Positions 1 to 8,285 of a DNA stretch of 64,000 nucleotides are shown one piece after another (position 1 is the stretch's first letter; each line of letters opens with the position of its first letter). Both the position numbers and the translations under genes were made by a program. This DNA comes from Clostridia bacterium. Its GTDB lineage: Bacteria > Bacillota > Clostridia > Lachnospirales > Lachnospiraceae. The notes below the pieces were generated by a model that was given only the letters and a program-made list of their open reading frames with translations, was not told the origin of the DNA and ran no database searches. The stretch lies in contig CAJTFD010000003.1 of the NCBI GenBank assembly GCA_910575625.1, forward strand, positions 1-64,000, read 5' to 3'.

Positions 1-218
1 TGAGATATACAAGTGATTTCATTTCCGGCTAAAGAGAAATGAGTTTTAGCATACTCACGATATTTGAGATCCTCGACGATGCGCTTGAAATTGAAGGTTT
101 TGATATTATTTAAATAACGGTTCTTTTTTATTTCTTTTTCATTAAATGATGAATAAAAAAGACGTTGATATCGTTCATTTAGAGCAACTAATTGCTGATC
201 TAATCTCTCTTCAATCAT
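1..218 (-). CDS. Unrecognised protein, N-terminal part, runs off the left edge
   Basis: An open frame starts at an ATG at 218, with a good ribosome site (AAGAGGTG) just upstream at about 226-233, and stays open for 72 codons to the window edge. The visible protein begins MIEERLDQQLVALNERYQR, is charged and probably helical, and shows no signal peptide or membrane segment. I do not recognise the family. It lies 33 bp downstream of an acyltransferase gene on the same strand, so it is probably one more gene of the surface-polysaccharide operon, such as a transferase. That role rests on position only. Confidence 0.6.
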   Translation of the reverse strand, partial: MIEERLDQQLVALNERYQRLFYSSFNEKEIKKNRYLNNIKTFNFKRIVEDLKYREYAKTHFSLAGNEITCIS

Positions 219-251
219 AAAAGTACACCTCTTGAAAGAAAAAACGCAAAC

Positions 252-851
252 CTACAAGGATTCCCACATATGTTCTTCGAAATTATATGTTTTTATGACC
301 CTTGCTGGATTACCTACTGCTAAACTATTATCAGGTATGCTTTTTGTAACTATGCTTCCAGCACCTACTATGGATTTTATCCCTATGGAAACGCCCGGTA
401 ATATACAAACCTTTTCACCAATCCAGCACCCATCTTTAATTTCAACACTATCGCATTTTAAGGGTTGTGACATATAGTATAACTGACTCTCAGGATCCAT
501 CGAGTGATTCTCACTAGAAACAAGGATGTCGGAAGCCATTAGAACACCATTACCTATACTAATCTCCCCTCCGCACAGAAAACTGCACCTGTTACCAATC
601 CTACAATCGTTCCCAATTGTCAAACATCCAATCCTTCCCTGTTCATTTGGATAACATTGAATTCTGGAATTATTTCCAATTATAGTGTTGTTACCTACTG
701 AAACATATCTTCTATTCTTGTCATGTATCAATGGTTTAAATATACGAGAACCCTTGCCAAAAAAACCATATTTACGCTTTTCAAGAGGCCCAATGATATC
801 TATTTTAATATATATATGGATAAGATTCCAAATACTCCTTTTGATGTTCAT
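252..851 (-). CDS. Hexapeptide-repeat (LbH) acyltransferase
   Basis: This 199-residue protein has the left-handed beta-helix pattern of O-/N-acetyltransferases. Hexapeptide turns run from about residue 50 to 185 (VGNNTIIGNNS, IGNDCRIGNRC, IGEKVCILPGVSIG) and end in the usual closing motif AVGNPARVIK. Enzymes of this family move an acetyl group from acetyl-CoA to a sugar. Inside a polysaccharide operon the likely substrate is a capsule or teichoic-type repeat unit, but the sequence does not say which sugar. The ATG at 851 has AAGGA seven bases upstream. It lies 9 bp downstream of a glycosyltransferase-like gene and 33 bp before the next frame. Confidence 0.85.
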   Translation of the reverse strand: MNIKRSIWNLIHIYIKIDIIGPLEKRKYGFFGKGSRIFKPLIHDKNRRYVSVGNNTIIGNNSRIQCYPNEQGRIGCLTIGNDCRIGNRCSFLCGGEISIGNGVLMASDILVSSENHSMDPESQLYYMSQPLKCDSVEIKDGCWIGEKVCILPGVSIGIKSIVGAGSIVTKSIPDNSLAVGNPARVIKTYNFEEHMWESL

Positions 852-860
852 TATTTTTCC

Positions 861-1859
861 TTATTTATCATATAATCCTTTTAAAAAATCGACTATTTTT
901 AACGGAGAAAACTCATCTTCATAATTGTAAATAACCGGTACATCCGCTTTTATCCAATCCCAGTCAATGTCATCAACGGTCTTAAAGTATTTCATATTCT
1001 CATCACTATAATACGGCAACTCTTTCAAGTGCCTGTTGTTCGTAAGCAATTTTTTCCCATAACAAACCGCCTCATAGTATTTAATGGTTTGCGTGTCCTG
1101 TCCATCTTGAAGTACCTCTAAAACACATTTAGACGATTTAATCATAGACACCAAATCAGGATAAGGATATCTTCTTTTACTATACCTCAGACTCCTTCCA
1201 GACTTTATCATTGCTTCATTAGTCGATACTACTCGAAAATCACACTGCAAACCATGTTCAAGTGCCAAATCATAAATGTCTGCAAGGAGTTCTTCTCGAT
1301 TTCCCTTTTTGAATCCTACATAAAATAAATCTGTCTTCTCTTTTGAAGGTTCAATATTTTCAAATTTTGAATACCATGAATATCCAAACCATGTAAATCC
1401 ATATTCTTCGGCATCATTTTTGTCAAATGTCAAAACTTTTTCCCATACCGATGAATATAGTTTCGGCCTCACATATTCCATATGGGGAGAACTTGCGTGC
1501 ATGGAATCGGTCAAAATAGGAAATAATTTCACATTTTTATGTTGATCATGAAACCTTTCTAAGTATTTTAATGATAACTTTCCAATACTGGTTGATGGAA
1601 GCAAGACAAAATACTCATTATCTCTGTCATAATAATACGAATCTAAATTTGCATAAATATCTTGAAATACTGAACATAAAGGATTATTTTGCATATAACT
1701 ACTCAGAAGAATCTTCTCTACTTTTGTAGCCAAACTACTTTTCATTACTTTATGGGATGGCAAATAATCAATTATCCCCATCGCCTTGTTGGATGTCATA
1801 TCTCTGTATATGCCGTTTTCATCTTTATCAACATATGAAAAAATAAACTGTGTTTTCAT
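861..1859 (-). CDS. Putative GT-B-like glycosyltransferase of the polysaccharide operon
   Basis: This is a soluble 332-residue protein with no membrane segment. The C-terminal half contains a stretch typical of lipopolysaccharide-type transferases: a VLEVLQDGQDTQTIKYYEAV motif followed by GKKLLTNN, which resembles the sugar-nucleotide-binding half of GT-B enzymes. The N-terminal half is poorly conserved by eye. Its place between a GT2 transferase and an acetyltransferase supports a role in building the repeat unit. Donor and acceptor cannot be read from the sequence. The ATG at 1859 follows GAGGTATACAG. The transferase role is an inference from motif style and context. Confidence 0.6.
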   Translation of the reverse strand: MKTQFIFSYVDKDENGIYRDMTSNKAMGIIDYLPSHKVMKSSLATKVEKILLSSYMQNNPLCSVFQDIYANLDSYYYDRDNEYFVLLPSTSIGKLSLKYLERFHDQHKNVKLFPILTDSMHASSPHMEYVRPKLYSSVWEKVLTFDKNDAEEYGFTWFGYSWYSKFENIEPSKEKTDLFYVGFKKGNREELLADIYDLALEHGLQCDFRVVSTNEAMIKSGRSLRYSKRRYPYPDLVSMIKSSKCVLEVLQDGQDTQTIKYYEAVCYGKKLLTNNRHLKELPYYSDENMKYFKTVDDIDWDWIKADVPVIYNYEDEFSPLKIVDFLKGLYDK

Positions 1860-1868
1860 CTGTATACC

Positions 1869-2807
1869 TCAAACCATTCCCAAAATAACCTTTAACCTAA
1901 AAACTACAGCATTTTCTAAACATTCCTCAATTATTTCATAATTACAAAGTAACAACATTTTATCCCGTATGCTATTTTTATAATTTGCAAATAAATTCAA
2001 ATTTTTTTTACTCTCTTGTCCTATTGATGGATATAAACGCAATAATTCTTTCGCTGTGATCATTCTTATATTTGAACTATTTCTATCCAACATTCTAGTA
2101 AGACGATGGGCTTTATCACGAAATGAGACCTCTTTTATTCCAACAACATTATTTTCGTGTATTCGATATAACATTTGACATTCATCATCGTAAATCACGT
2201 ATCCACAAACAATTGCAACCAACATTATCCACGCATCGTGAAGACGGTATTTTATGATTCTACGATCAGGTTTATCAACATTTGCAACTGCCCATGCCAG
2301 TTCTTTATTAAAAACAAACGTGCATCCAGCAATCGTATTCTTATTGATGTGCGCTAATAATGTCACACTTTGGATGTCTTTATGACGTTTACCTTTATTC
2401 TTTCCATTTTCATATAGGAATTGATTTGAAGAATATAATATAGGTTTATCTTTTTCACATTTTTCTATAGTTTGTACAGCAATTATGAGCTTTTTTTCTA
2501 GCCATATATCATCTTGGTCAGAAAATGCAAAATAATCAATATCTGGCTCCCCAGCATATATGTAAAGCAGCCTCATAAAACTCTCACCGGGACCAACATT
2601 TTCTCCATCGGAAATAATCGTGACTGGATATTTTTGGGAATATCCTCCTATAATTCCTACCGTACCGTCTGATGAACCATCATCCCTTACGAAAAGCTTA
2701 ACTTCGACCCCTTTCTGGCTAAAAATACTATCCAACTGTTTACGTATATATTTTTCTCCATTATATGTGCTCATCAGCACGGCTACAGTAGGCAGTTTAT
2801 CATTCAT
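1869..2807 (-). CDS. GT2 family glycosyltransferase (rhamnosyltransferase-like)
   Basis: The N-terminus has the GT-A fold pattern VAVLMSTYNGEKYIRKQLDS, a DDGSSDGT nucleotide-sugar motif and the FSDQDDIWLEKKL segment with the metal-binding acidic pair. These are typical of rhamnosyl- and related transferases that act at the cytoplasmic face of the membrane on lipid-linked repeat units. I prefer the ATG at 2807 because it overlaps the upstream stop codon by one base (TAATG), which indicates translational coupling. A GTG at 2831 in the same frame would add eight residues and overlap the epimerase more. The C-terminal third is variable, as usual for this family. The exact sugar is unknown. Confidence 0.88.
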   Translation of the reverse strand: MNDKLPTVAVLMSTYNGEKYIRKQLDSIFSQKGVEVKLFVRDDGSSDGTVGIIGGYSQKYPVTIISDGENVGPGESFMRLLYIYAGEPDIDYFAFSDQDDIWLEKKLIIAVQTIEKCEKDKPILYSSNQFLYENGKNKGKRHKDIQSVTLLAHINKNTIAGCTFVFNKELAWAVANVDKPDRRIIKYRLHDAWIMLVAIVCGYVIYDDECQMLYRIHENNVVGIKEVSFRDKAHRLTRMLDRNSSNIRMITAKELLRLYPSIGQESKKNLNLFANYKNSIRDKMLLLCNYEIIEECLENAVVFRLKVILGMV

Positions 2808-3826
2808 TACAGAAATGACTCCAGCGTCCACTTGAACATAGTTTTAATATCCGTCACCGGCTTCCAACCAATATCCCTGACCTTGCTCGTGTCCAAAATC
2901 GCAAGATCAAAAGGTAAATACTGAAGCTTGGCAGCCTCGGGAGCAAACCTGACTTTACAGGTTCTGTCCGGAAGTAATGTCACCAGCATTTCAGCAAGCT
3001 TACGAATGCTGATCAGATTATCCTCGTTGGCAACGTTGTAAAGCATATCTTCACCCTTATCCATGATCAAGAACATTGCGTTTACAGCATCTGCAACATA
3101 AGTGTAAGTTCTCATCGCTCCGCCATCTGAATGCAAGATGATATCTTCATTCTTAAGCACGCAATCCATGAACTCCGCAAATCCTCTGCCATCTGTGAGA
3201 GATACTCCAGGTCCCAGTGTATGGCACAAACGAACTCCGCAGAAAGAAATACCATATTCCTGCTTGTAGGTAGCCAGCATCGTTTCGCAGAGTCTTTTTG
3301 CCTCTGGGTAGCACGCCCTAGAATTCAAGTGACGCATGATTCCCATGTCGGATTCCTTGATATGCTCATCGCTTTTCCACTCACCATAAATCTCAACCGT
3401 GGAAATATAGAACACCCTCTTAGTCTTATGCGTTTTTGCGCACTCCATAACATTATGTGTTCCATTCAAATGTGCCCAAAGAGTGTCGGTCGGAGTGTTG
3501 TAATCTTCTGGCGCAGCAGGTCCGGCTGTATGAAAAATATAGTCAATCTTCCCCTCATAATCTATTGCTATATTTACATCCTGGTAAAGAAATTCCACAT
3601 TAGGAAGCTCCAATAGATTATCGAAAATCGCCTTTGCTTTCTCCTCGCTACGGGCTAACCCCAATATCCTCACGTTAAGGTTATATCTAAGATCCATATC
3701 AGCAAGAGTCTCAAGAATATATCTACCCAAGCGTCCTGTCGCACCTGTAATGAGGACGGTGCAGTTGAGATACATCCTCCAATTAACTGCGCTGTTTGTG
3801 ATGATGTCTAAATCTCTTTTTTCCAT
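2807..3826 (-). CDS. NAD-dependent epimerase/dehydratase (extended SDR family)
   Basis: This 339-residue extended short-chain dehydrogenase has the Rossmann signature ITGATGRLGRYILETL near residue 26 and the catalytic YPEAK near residue 168. The family acts on nucleotide sugars as 4-epimerase, 4,6-dehydratase or decarboxylase, and some members are reductases. The gene sits immediately downstream of an IspD-like cytidylyltransferase (12-bp gap). In pneumococcal capsule loci that make CDP-arabinitol or CDP-mannitol, such pairs form a CDP-activated polyol. A similar joint role here is inference. The stop codon overlaps the start of the GT2 gene. Confidence 0.85.
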   Translation of the reverse strand: MEKRDLDIITNSAVNWRMYLNCTVLITGATGRLGRYILETLADMDLRYNLNVRILGLARSEEKAKAIFDNLLELPNVEFLYQDVNIAIDYEGKIDYIFHTAGPAAPEDYNTPTDTLWAHLNGTHNVMECAKTHKTKRVFYISTVEIYGEWKSDEHIKESDMGIMRHLNSRACYPEAKRLCETMLATYKQEYGISFCGVRLCHTLGPGVSLTDGRGFAEFMDCVLKNEDIILHSDGGAMRTYTYVADAVNAMFLIMDKGEDMLYNVANEDNLISIRKLAEMLVTLLPDRTCKVRFAPEAAKLQYLPFDLAILDTSKVRDIGWKPVTDIKTMFKWTLESFL

Positions 3827-3838
3827 CCCATTTTCTCC

Positions 3839-4576
3839 TTAATTTATTCCGAATACATATCGGTTCTCCTCAAGCTCCAGCATGGCTTTAAGGATATAAT
3901 AATCTTCAGGCGTAGTAACTTTGATGTTATTGTTGTTTTCTTTAATGATATGAACCTTATTCCCCAGATAAGTAAACACAAGTGCTGAATCCAGAAGGGG
4001 CATCGGCGTATCTTTCCCCTCTATATCTTTATACGCCTGGAGCAGAACACCCAACTTGAATGATTGTGGCGCAGTTAAGCTATATGTATCATCACGCTTC
4101 TTAAAGTCCTCGAACCTAACCTCATCATTATCCGTTATGATCACAGACTCTATAACTGGCCTTACCGTCATCGCATTGCCATATTTCTTAGCCACACGTA
4201 TGTTTTCACTCAGAATATTTTCCTGGATCAGTGGGCGTACACCATCATGGATCACTGCAACATCTTCATCCGAAGCACCATTGACCTGAATATATTTTAG
4301 CCCATTTAATACACTATCTTGCCGGTCTTTTCCACCAGATATTACTGCCCTAACCTTTTTAATACTATATCTCTGTAGCATTGATTCCATATGTTCTTTC
4401 CAGGAAGAATGGCATACAATAACAACCGCATCTATATCCTCGCAGTATTCGAACTTCTGTAAGGTATAAATAATAATTGGCTTTCCAAGCACTTCCAGGA
4501 ACTGTTTAGGCATCCCTGTTTTTCTCATTCTCTGCCCCACGCCACCGGCAAGAATCACTCCGTAATTCATAGCCAA
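3839..4576 (-). CDS. IspD/TarI-like CTP-dependent cytidylyltransferase
   Basis: The 245-residue protein starts with the nucleotidyltransferase loop ILAGGVGQRMRKTGMPKQFL and carries the VIHDGVRPL motif near residue 113, as in IspD and the ribitol-phosphate cytidylyltransferase TarI. These enzymes join CTP to a polyol or erythritol phosphate and release pyrophosphate. A housekeeping IspD would not usually sit inside a polysaccharide operon between LicD and a sugar epimerase. Activation of a polyol phosphate for a surface polymer is therefore more likely than isoprenoid synthesis. The family is clear, while the substrate is inference. Confidence 0.85.
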   Translation of the reverse strand: MAMNYGVILAGGVGQRMRKTGMPKQFLEVLGKPIIIYTLQKFEYCEDIDAVVIVCHSSWKEHMESMLQRYSIKKVRAVISGGKDRQDSVLNGLKYIQVNGASDEDVAVIHDGVRPLIQENILSENIRVAKKYGNAMTVRPVIESVIITDNDEVRFEDFKKRDDTYSLTAPQSFKLGVLLQAYKDIEGKDTPMPLLDSALVFTYLGNKVHIIKENNNNIKVTTPEDYYILKAMLELEENRYVFGIN

Positions 4577-4613
4577 TCCTCCAATCGTCTACATATTCTT
4601 GTTCGATCAAAAT

Positions 4614-5465
4614 TTAGTAGTACTTCCCTTTAAATTGCATATAAGGCTCATCTACACTGAAATAGATGAAATCATGATGTGGCTGACGCTCATCCTCGGG
4701 AGGTAGTTCCATATACGTCTTGCCATACTGAAATTCACAGTATTTCTGTGGATTTCCTGGGCACGGCACCTCCATATCCTCAAACTTTAGATAGCAAGGA
4801 TTATCAAACCATTCTACAGGATATATAATAGATCTTGTCAATGTAACGTCTCTTCCAAAGTAAGTAGCAACATGCTTTTTTCCGCCATTATGCTTATACT
4901 CATGTTCAATTTTTTGAATCTTCCTATTTCTTTTTGCGCCCTTATAAAAGTTTGAAACAAACCCACCTAATAATTTAGCGACTTTCCCATGATTTTGTGG
5001 ACCGTCACCGGCAACAAGTACCCGATAAATAAACGAATCAAGTATGATTTTTTGTGCCTTCACTTTATTATCTGGATATGGGTAATAAATATAAATGTCA
5101 ATGAAGATACCATGGTTAATATCCAAGCCTCTCATCTCCTCTAGAAAACAAGAGGTGGATGAATCACAAAGTCTGTAATGAGTAGACGGAAATTGCGGAT
5201 CCGTTTTGTAATTCTGTATAAAATACTTCTCATCAAAATCACTTTGACATTCTGCTAATTTCTCCGCATCTGACCAAGACATATAAACATCTATGTCATC
5301 GTCCCAAGGAATAAATCCGCCATGACGTACTGCACCTAAACAAGTCCCACTTGAAAGGGCATATTTTAAATTGTTTTTCTTACAAACCCTGTCAAGCTCA
5401 TGCAGCATTTCAAGCTGTTTCTCCTGCATCTGGTAAAGTATTGTTTTTTGATCAGCCATCTGCAT
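4614..5465 (-). CDS. LicD family phosphotransferase
   Basis: This 283-residue protein has the LicD signature near residues 40-65: SGTCLGAVRHGGFIPWDDDI. The paired acidic residues bind metal in the nucleotidyltransferase-like fold. LicD proteins transfer phosphocholine or related phospho-groups from a CDP donor to sugars of teichoic acids or capsules. The CDP-polyol enzymes encoded just downstream could supply such a donor, which makes the cluster internally consistent (inference). The start at 5465 overlaps the end of the ATP-grasp/HAD gene by 14 bp. A second ATG at 5459 is equally possible. The product is cytoplasmic, with no signal peptide. Confidence 0.88.
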   Translation of the reverse strand: MQMADQKTILYQMQEKQLEMLHELDRVCKKNNLKYALSSGTCLGAVRHGGFIPWDDDIDVYMSWSDAEKLAECQSDFDEKYFIQNYKTDPQFPSTHYRLCDSSTSCFLEEMRGLDINHGIFIDIYIYYPYPDNKVKAQKIILDSFIYRVLVAGDGPQNHGKVAKLLGGFVSNFYKGAKRNRKIQKIEHEYKHNGGKKHVATYFGRDVTLTRSIIYPVEWFDNPCYLKFEDMEVPCPGNPQKYCEFQYGKTYMELPPEDERQPHHDFIYFSVDEPYMQFKGKYY

Positions 5466-7065
5466 CTTTTTCTTTCTCTAATATTGTAAAGAGCAATCCA
5501 CTTATAGAACTAACTGCTCTCTTTTTGCATTCAATGTCAGCTGCATATATCCCATCCTCATTCTTAAACAGCACACTTTTCATTCCTAACTGCTGTGGAG
5601 CCTGAAAATCTTTATTGGGATTGTCCCCAACATACATCATTTCGCTCGCAGGCAATTTCCAACGATTCTGCATAATCCTAAATGCAATGTCACATGGCTT
5701 CCTGAATTGCGCACCTCCCAATTCATCAGTGATAATGATGTCATCCACCAGACTCTGCAAACCCAAAACTTCCAACTTATTACGCTGTCCTTCCGGTCTT
5801 CCATCTGTGATTATCCCAGTTTTTATGCCTATGTCCCTTAATCTTTCCAACATTTCTGCAACCCCATCATAAAGATGGATCCTTGGCTTGTGGCTGCGAT
5901 AGACACCCAGGGCAATATTTTTCTCATCCATCCTCCCAATCTCCATTAACAGTTCATCAATGGCCAACTTCCCAGCCTCAAAGAATCTCCACAACCTTTC
6001 TTCATAATCACCCCCGAGATAATCGGATACTACTTTATACCCACTCCTCACATATTCCTTCTCACTGTACAGTGTATCGTCTAAGTCAAAGATTACACCT
6101 CTGATTCTATTCTCTCCTTCACTAATACACACTGACTGGTCGAAACGGCTATAAACTGTCCCATCAGCAATATCTGTACAGTCATCAACTTTTTCACGAT
6201 CAAGCATTTTTAAGATTGCCTCTGCACTCCTGGCTCCAGCTTTCATGGATAAAGGAGAACCTCCACCAAACCGAGGATTGATTTCTATATAATAGTCAAC
6301 ACCCGTGTCATTATCTCTGATCAATTGGACTGTCAGTGGTCCACAAGGTTTAAACACTGCGCACAGCTTCCTGCTTTCTTCAATCATTGTCTGGTCAAGT
6401 TCTATTTTTGTTTTTAGTACTTCCCCCGCTCTAACCTCTAATCTCTCACGCGGCACAATAGATATCGGTTTTCCATTCCGATCACAAAAAATATCAATTG
6501 TGTACTCCTTGCCATTTACAAACGGCTGGACAATATAATCGGCAATCTGTGCTGCATACAATTCTAACTCTTTATTATTTTCAACTTTATATGCGTTAAT
6601 TGAACTTGATCCATCTTTCGGCTTGATAAAAGCTGGGAATCCCCCCTGATATTCCTTCCAATTATTCACAGGCATTGGCGCATGAAGCCCACAGTCGAGA
6701 AAAAACTGACTTATAATATTCTTATCCCGGCAGACATGGATCATTTCCGGACTGCTGATCAAGACCCATGTACCGATAGCTTCAAATTTCTCCTTATTTT
6801 CACTTAGTACCAAAAGATCGGTATCAATCGTAGGTATTAACAAATCAATGCAATCCGATTCACAGATTGTAAGCAGCTCTGGAATATATTTAGCCTCCCG
6901 CATTCCACACACTTTCCGCGTATGATCACAAAAAGCAAGAGCAGGTGCTGTCCCAGCCATATCTGCTCCGTAGATTTTTAAATTTTTGTCTAGAACTAAT
7001 GCTGCATCGCGAAATGCCTGTAAGAGCTCAATTCTTCTGCCTACACCTGTAAAGAGTATGTTCAT
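5452..7065 (-). CDS. ATP-grasp ligase fused to a HAD-family phosphatase
   Basis: Two enzymes are joined in one 537-residue chain. Residues about 1-320 are a carbamoyl-phosphate-synthase-like ATP-grasp protein: it opens NILFTGVGRRIELLQAF, binds nucleotide through AFIKPKDGSSS and ends the fold with YIEINPRFGGGSPLS. Residues about 325-530 are a HAD hydrolase with motif I GVIFDLDDTLYSE, motif II ITDG and motif IV YVGDNPNKDF. ATP-grasp enzymes join a carboxylate to an amine or thiol through an acyl-phosphate, and HAD domains remove phosphate. Fusion suggests consecutive steps on one capsule substituent, possibly an amino-acid or carboxylate decoration. No substrate can be named. Confidence 0.85.
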   Translation of the reverse strand: MNILFTGVGRRIELLQAFRDAALVLDKNLKIYGADMAGTAPALAFCDHTRKVCGMREAKYIPELLTICESDCIDLLIPTIDTDLLVLSENKEKFEAIGTWVLISSPEMIHVCRDKNIISQFFLDCGLHAPMPVNNWKEYQGGFPAFIKPKDGSSSINAYKVENNKELELYAAQIADYIVQPFVNGKEYTIDIFCDRNGKPISIVPRERLEVRAGEVLKTKIELDQTMIEESRKLCAVFKPCGPLTVQLIRDNDTGVDYYIEINPRFGGGSPLSMKAGARSAEAILKMLDREKVDDCTDIADGTVYSRFDQSVCISEGENRIRGVIFDLDDTLYSEKEYVRSGYKVVSDYLGGDYEERLWRFFEAGKLAIDELLMEIGRMDEKNIALGVYRSHKPRIHLYDGVAEMLERLRDIGIKTGIITDGRPEGQRNKLEVLGLQSLVDDIIITDELGGAQFRKPCDIAFRIMQNRWKLPASEMMYVGDNPNKDFQAPQQLGMKSVLFKNEDGIYAADIECKKRAVSSISGLLFTILEKEKDADG

Positions 7066-7080
7066 AACTCAAATACCTTT

Positions 7081-7668
7081 TTACCCTCTCTTAGCATGGA
7101 AATCATCCCAACACCAATCCTCTAATCTTTTCATCATTTCATGATTTACCGGAGTCAAGTCGTCTGGATAAGTATTAGCTACCATCCTCTTCCGAACGAA
7201 TTCATCAAATGTTCCTATCACTCTTGCTGGAATCCCCACTGCTACAGAATTATCAGAAATATCCTTATTGACAACACTGCCTGCTCCAATAATCACATTA
7301 GAACCGACTTTTACATCATACAACACGGTCGTATTAGAACCAACAAAAACATTATTGCCAATCTCAATACAACCAATCTTTTCCTTGAATGCAATACCCC
7401 CCCCCTCACACATATATAAACCATTCAAGCAAAGATGTATCGCGTCATGTGTGACAAGGGACACCTTTGAAGCAAGATGCACATTATCCCCTAAAGAGAT
7501 CATCTGTGGGTAGAGCGGGATTTTACGTTCCATGATCGTGCACCCTTTTCCAACTCTATGGAATAACTTATGCTTTCTTATATAAACGGCTCTCTTACCG
7601 CTGTCTGGAATCATCCACAGCCTAAAAGTATGCCATATACGCATCACTGTTTGTTTATCCACAACCAT
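7081..7668 (-). CDS. Hexapeptide-repeat (LbH) acyltransferase
   Basis: This 195-residue protein is a second left-handed beta-helix acyltransferase. Repeats such as IEIGNNVFVGSNTTVLYD and VKVGSNVIIGAGSVV run from about residue 60 to 160 and close with AVGIPARVIG. The type resembles maltose/galactoside O-acetyltransferases rather than PglD, which has an extra N-terminal Rossmann domain. The start at 7668 overlaps the end of the phosphoglycosyl transferase by 25 bp. A later ATG in the same frame (MRIWHTFRLW) would avoid most of that overlap. The acceptor sugar is unknown. Confidence 0.83.
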   Translation of the reverse strand: MVVDKQTVMRIWHTFRLWMIPDSGKRAVYIRKHKLFHRVGKGCTIMERKIPLYPQMISLGDNVHLASKVSLVTHDAIHLCLNGLYMCEGGGIAFKEKIGCIEIGNNVFVGSNTTVLYDVKVGSNVIIGAGSVVNKDISDNSVAVGIPARVIGTFDEFVRKRMVANTYPDDLTPVNHEMMKRLEDWCWDDFHAKRG

Positions 7669-8273
7669 TGCCCATCCCCCATAAATTCCTCCATCGTTTC
7701 AGAAGTCCCTGAACTGATTCCCTCTCTTTTCAATACTGACTTAACCGTAGCGAAGAAGATTCCCACATCCGTTCTAAACGTGACATGCCGCGTATACCAC
7801 ACATCCATCTCAAACTTCTCTTCCCAAGAAACAGCATTACGGCCATGCGCCTGCGCATACCCGGTAAGACCGGGACGCACATCATGCCGGTGATGCTGCT
7901 CCTCACTATATCTCGGAAGGTATCTCACGAGCAGCGGCCTCGGACCGATGATGCTCATATCCCCCTTTAAGATATTAAATAACTCTGGCAGTTCATCCAG
8001 CGACGTCGACCGAAGGAAACGGCCATATGGATTCAGTCTGACCTCATCTGGGAGAAAATTTCCAGCACTATCTCTTTTATTATCCATTGTCCTGAACTTG
8101 ATCAGCTTAAACGTCTTCTCATGCAGGCCAGGACGTTCCTGGATAAAAAAAGGATTTCCGCCCATTTTAACAACCCCTGCTATGGAGAGGAACAAGAGCA
8201 GAGGCGAGAGGACGATAATCGCAAAAACCGAGAATATGAGATCTAATAAACGCTTTATGGATCTTGCGTACAT
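7644..8273 (-). CDS. Phosphoglycosyl transferase (bacterial sugar transferase, PglC-like)
   Basis: The 209-residue protein has one N-terminal hydrophobic re-entrant helix (LIFSVFAIIVLSPLLLFLSI), then the family core: FFIQERPGLHEKTFKLIKFR, a TSLDELPELFNILKGDMS segment and the IGPRPL motif. It is the small monotopic form that transfers a sugar phosphate from a UDP-sugar to undecaprenyl phosphate. This is the first membrane step of repeat-unit assembly. It acts at the inner face of the membrane. Its neighbour, a DegT-type aminotransferase, suggests the first sugar may carry an amino group (inference). Base composition is GC-richer here than in the genes further downstream. Confidence 0.93.
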   Translation of the reverse strand: MYARSIKRLLDLIFSVFAIIVLSPLLLFLSIAGVVKMGGNPFFIQERPGLHEKTFKLIKFRTMDNKRDSAGNFLPDEVRLNPYGRFLRSTSLDELPELFNILKGDMSIIGPRPLLVRYLPRYSEEQHHRHDVRPGLTGYAQAHGRNAVSWEEKFEMDVWYTRHVTFRTDVGIFFATVKSVLKREGISSGTSETMEEFMGDGQWLWINKQ

Positions 8274-8285
8274 CCTCGATCCCCC

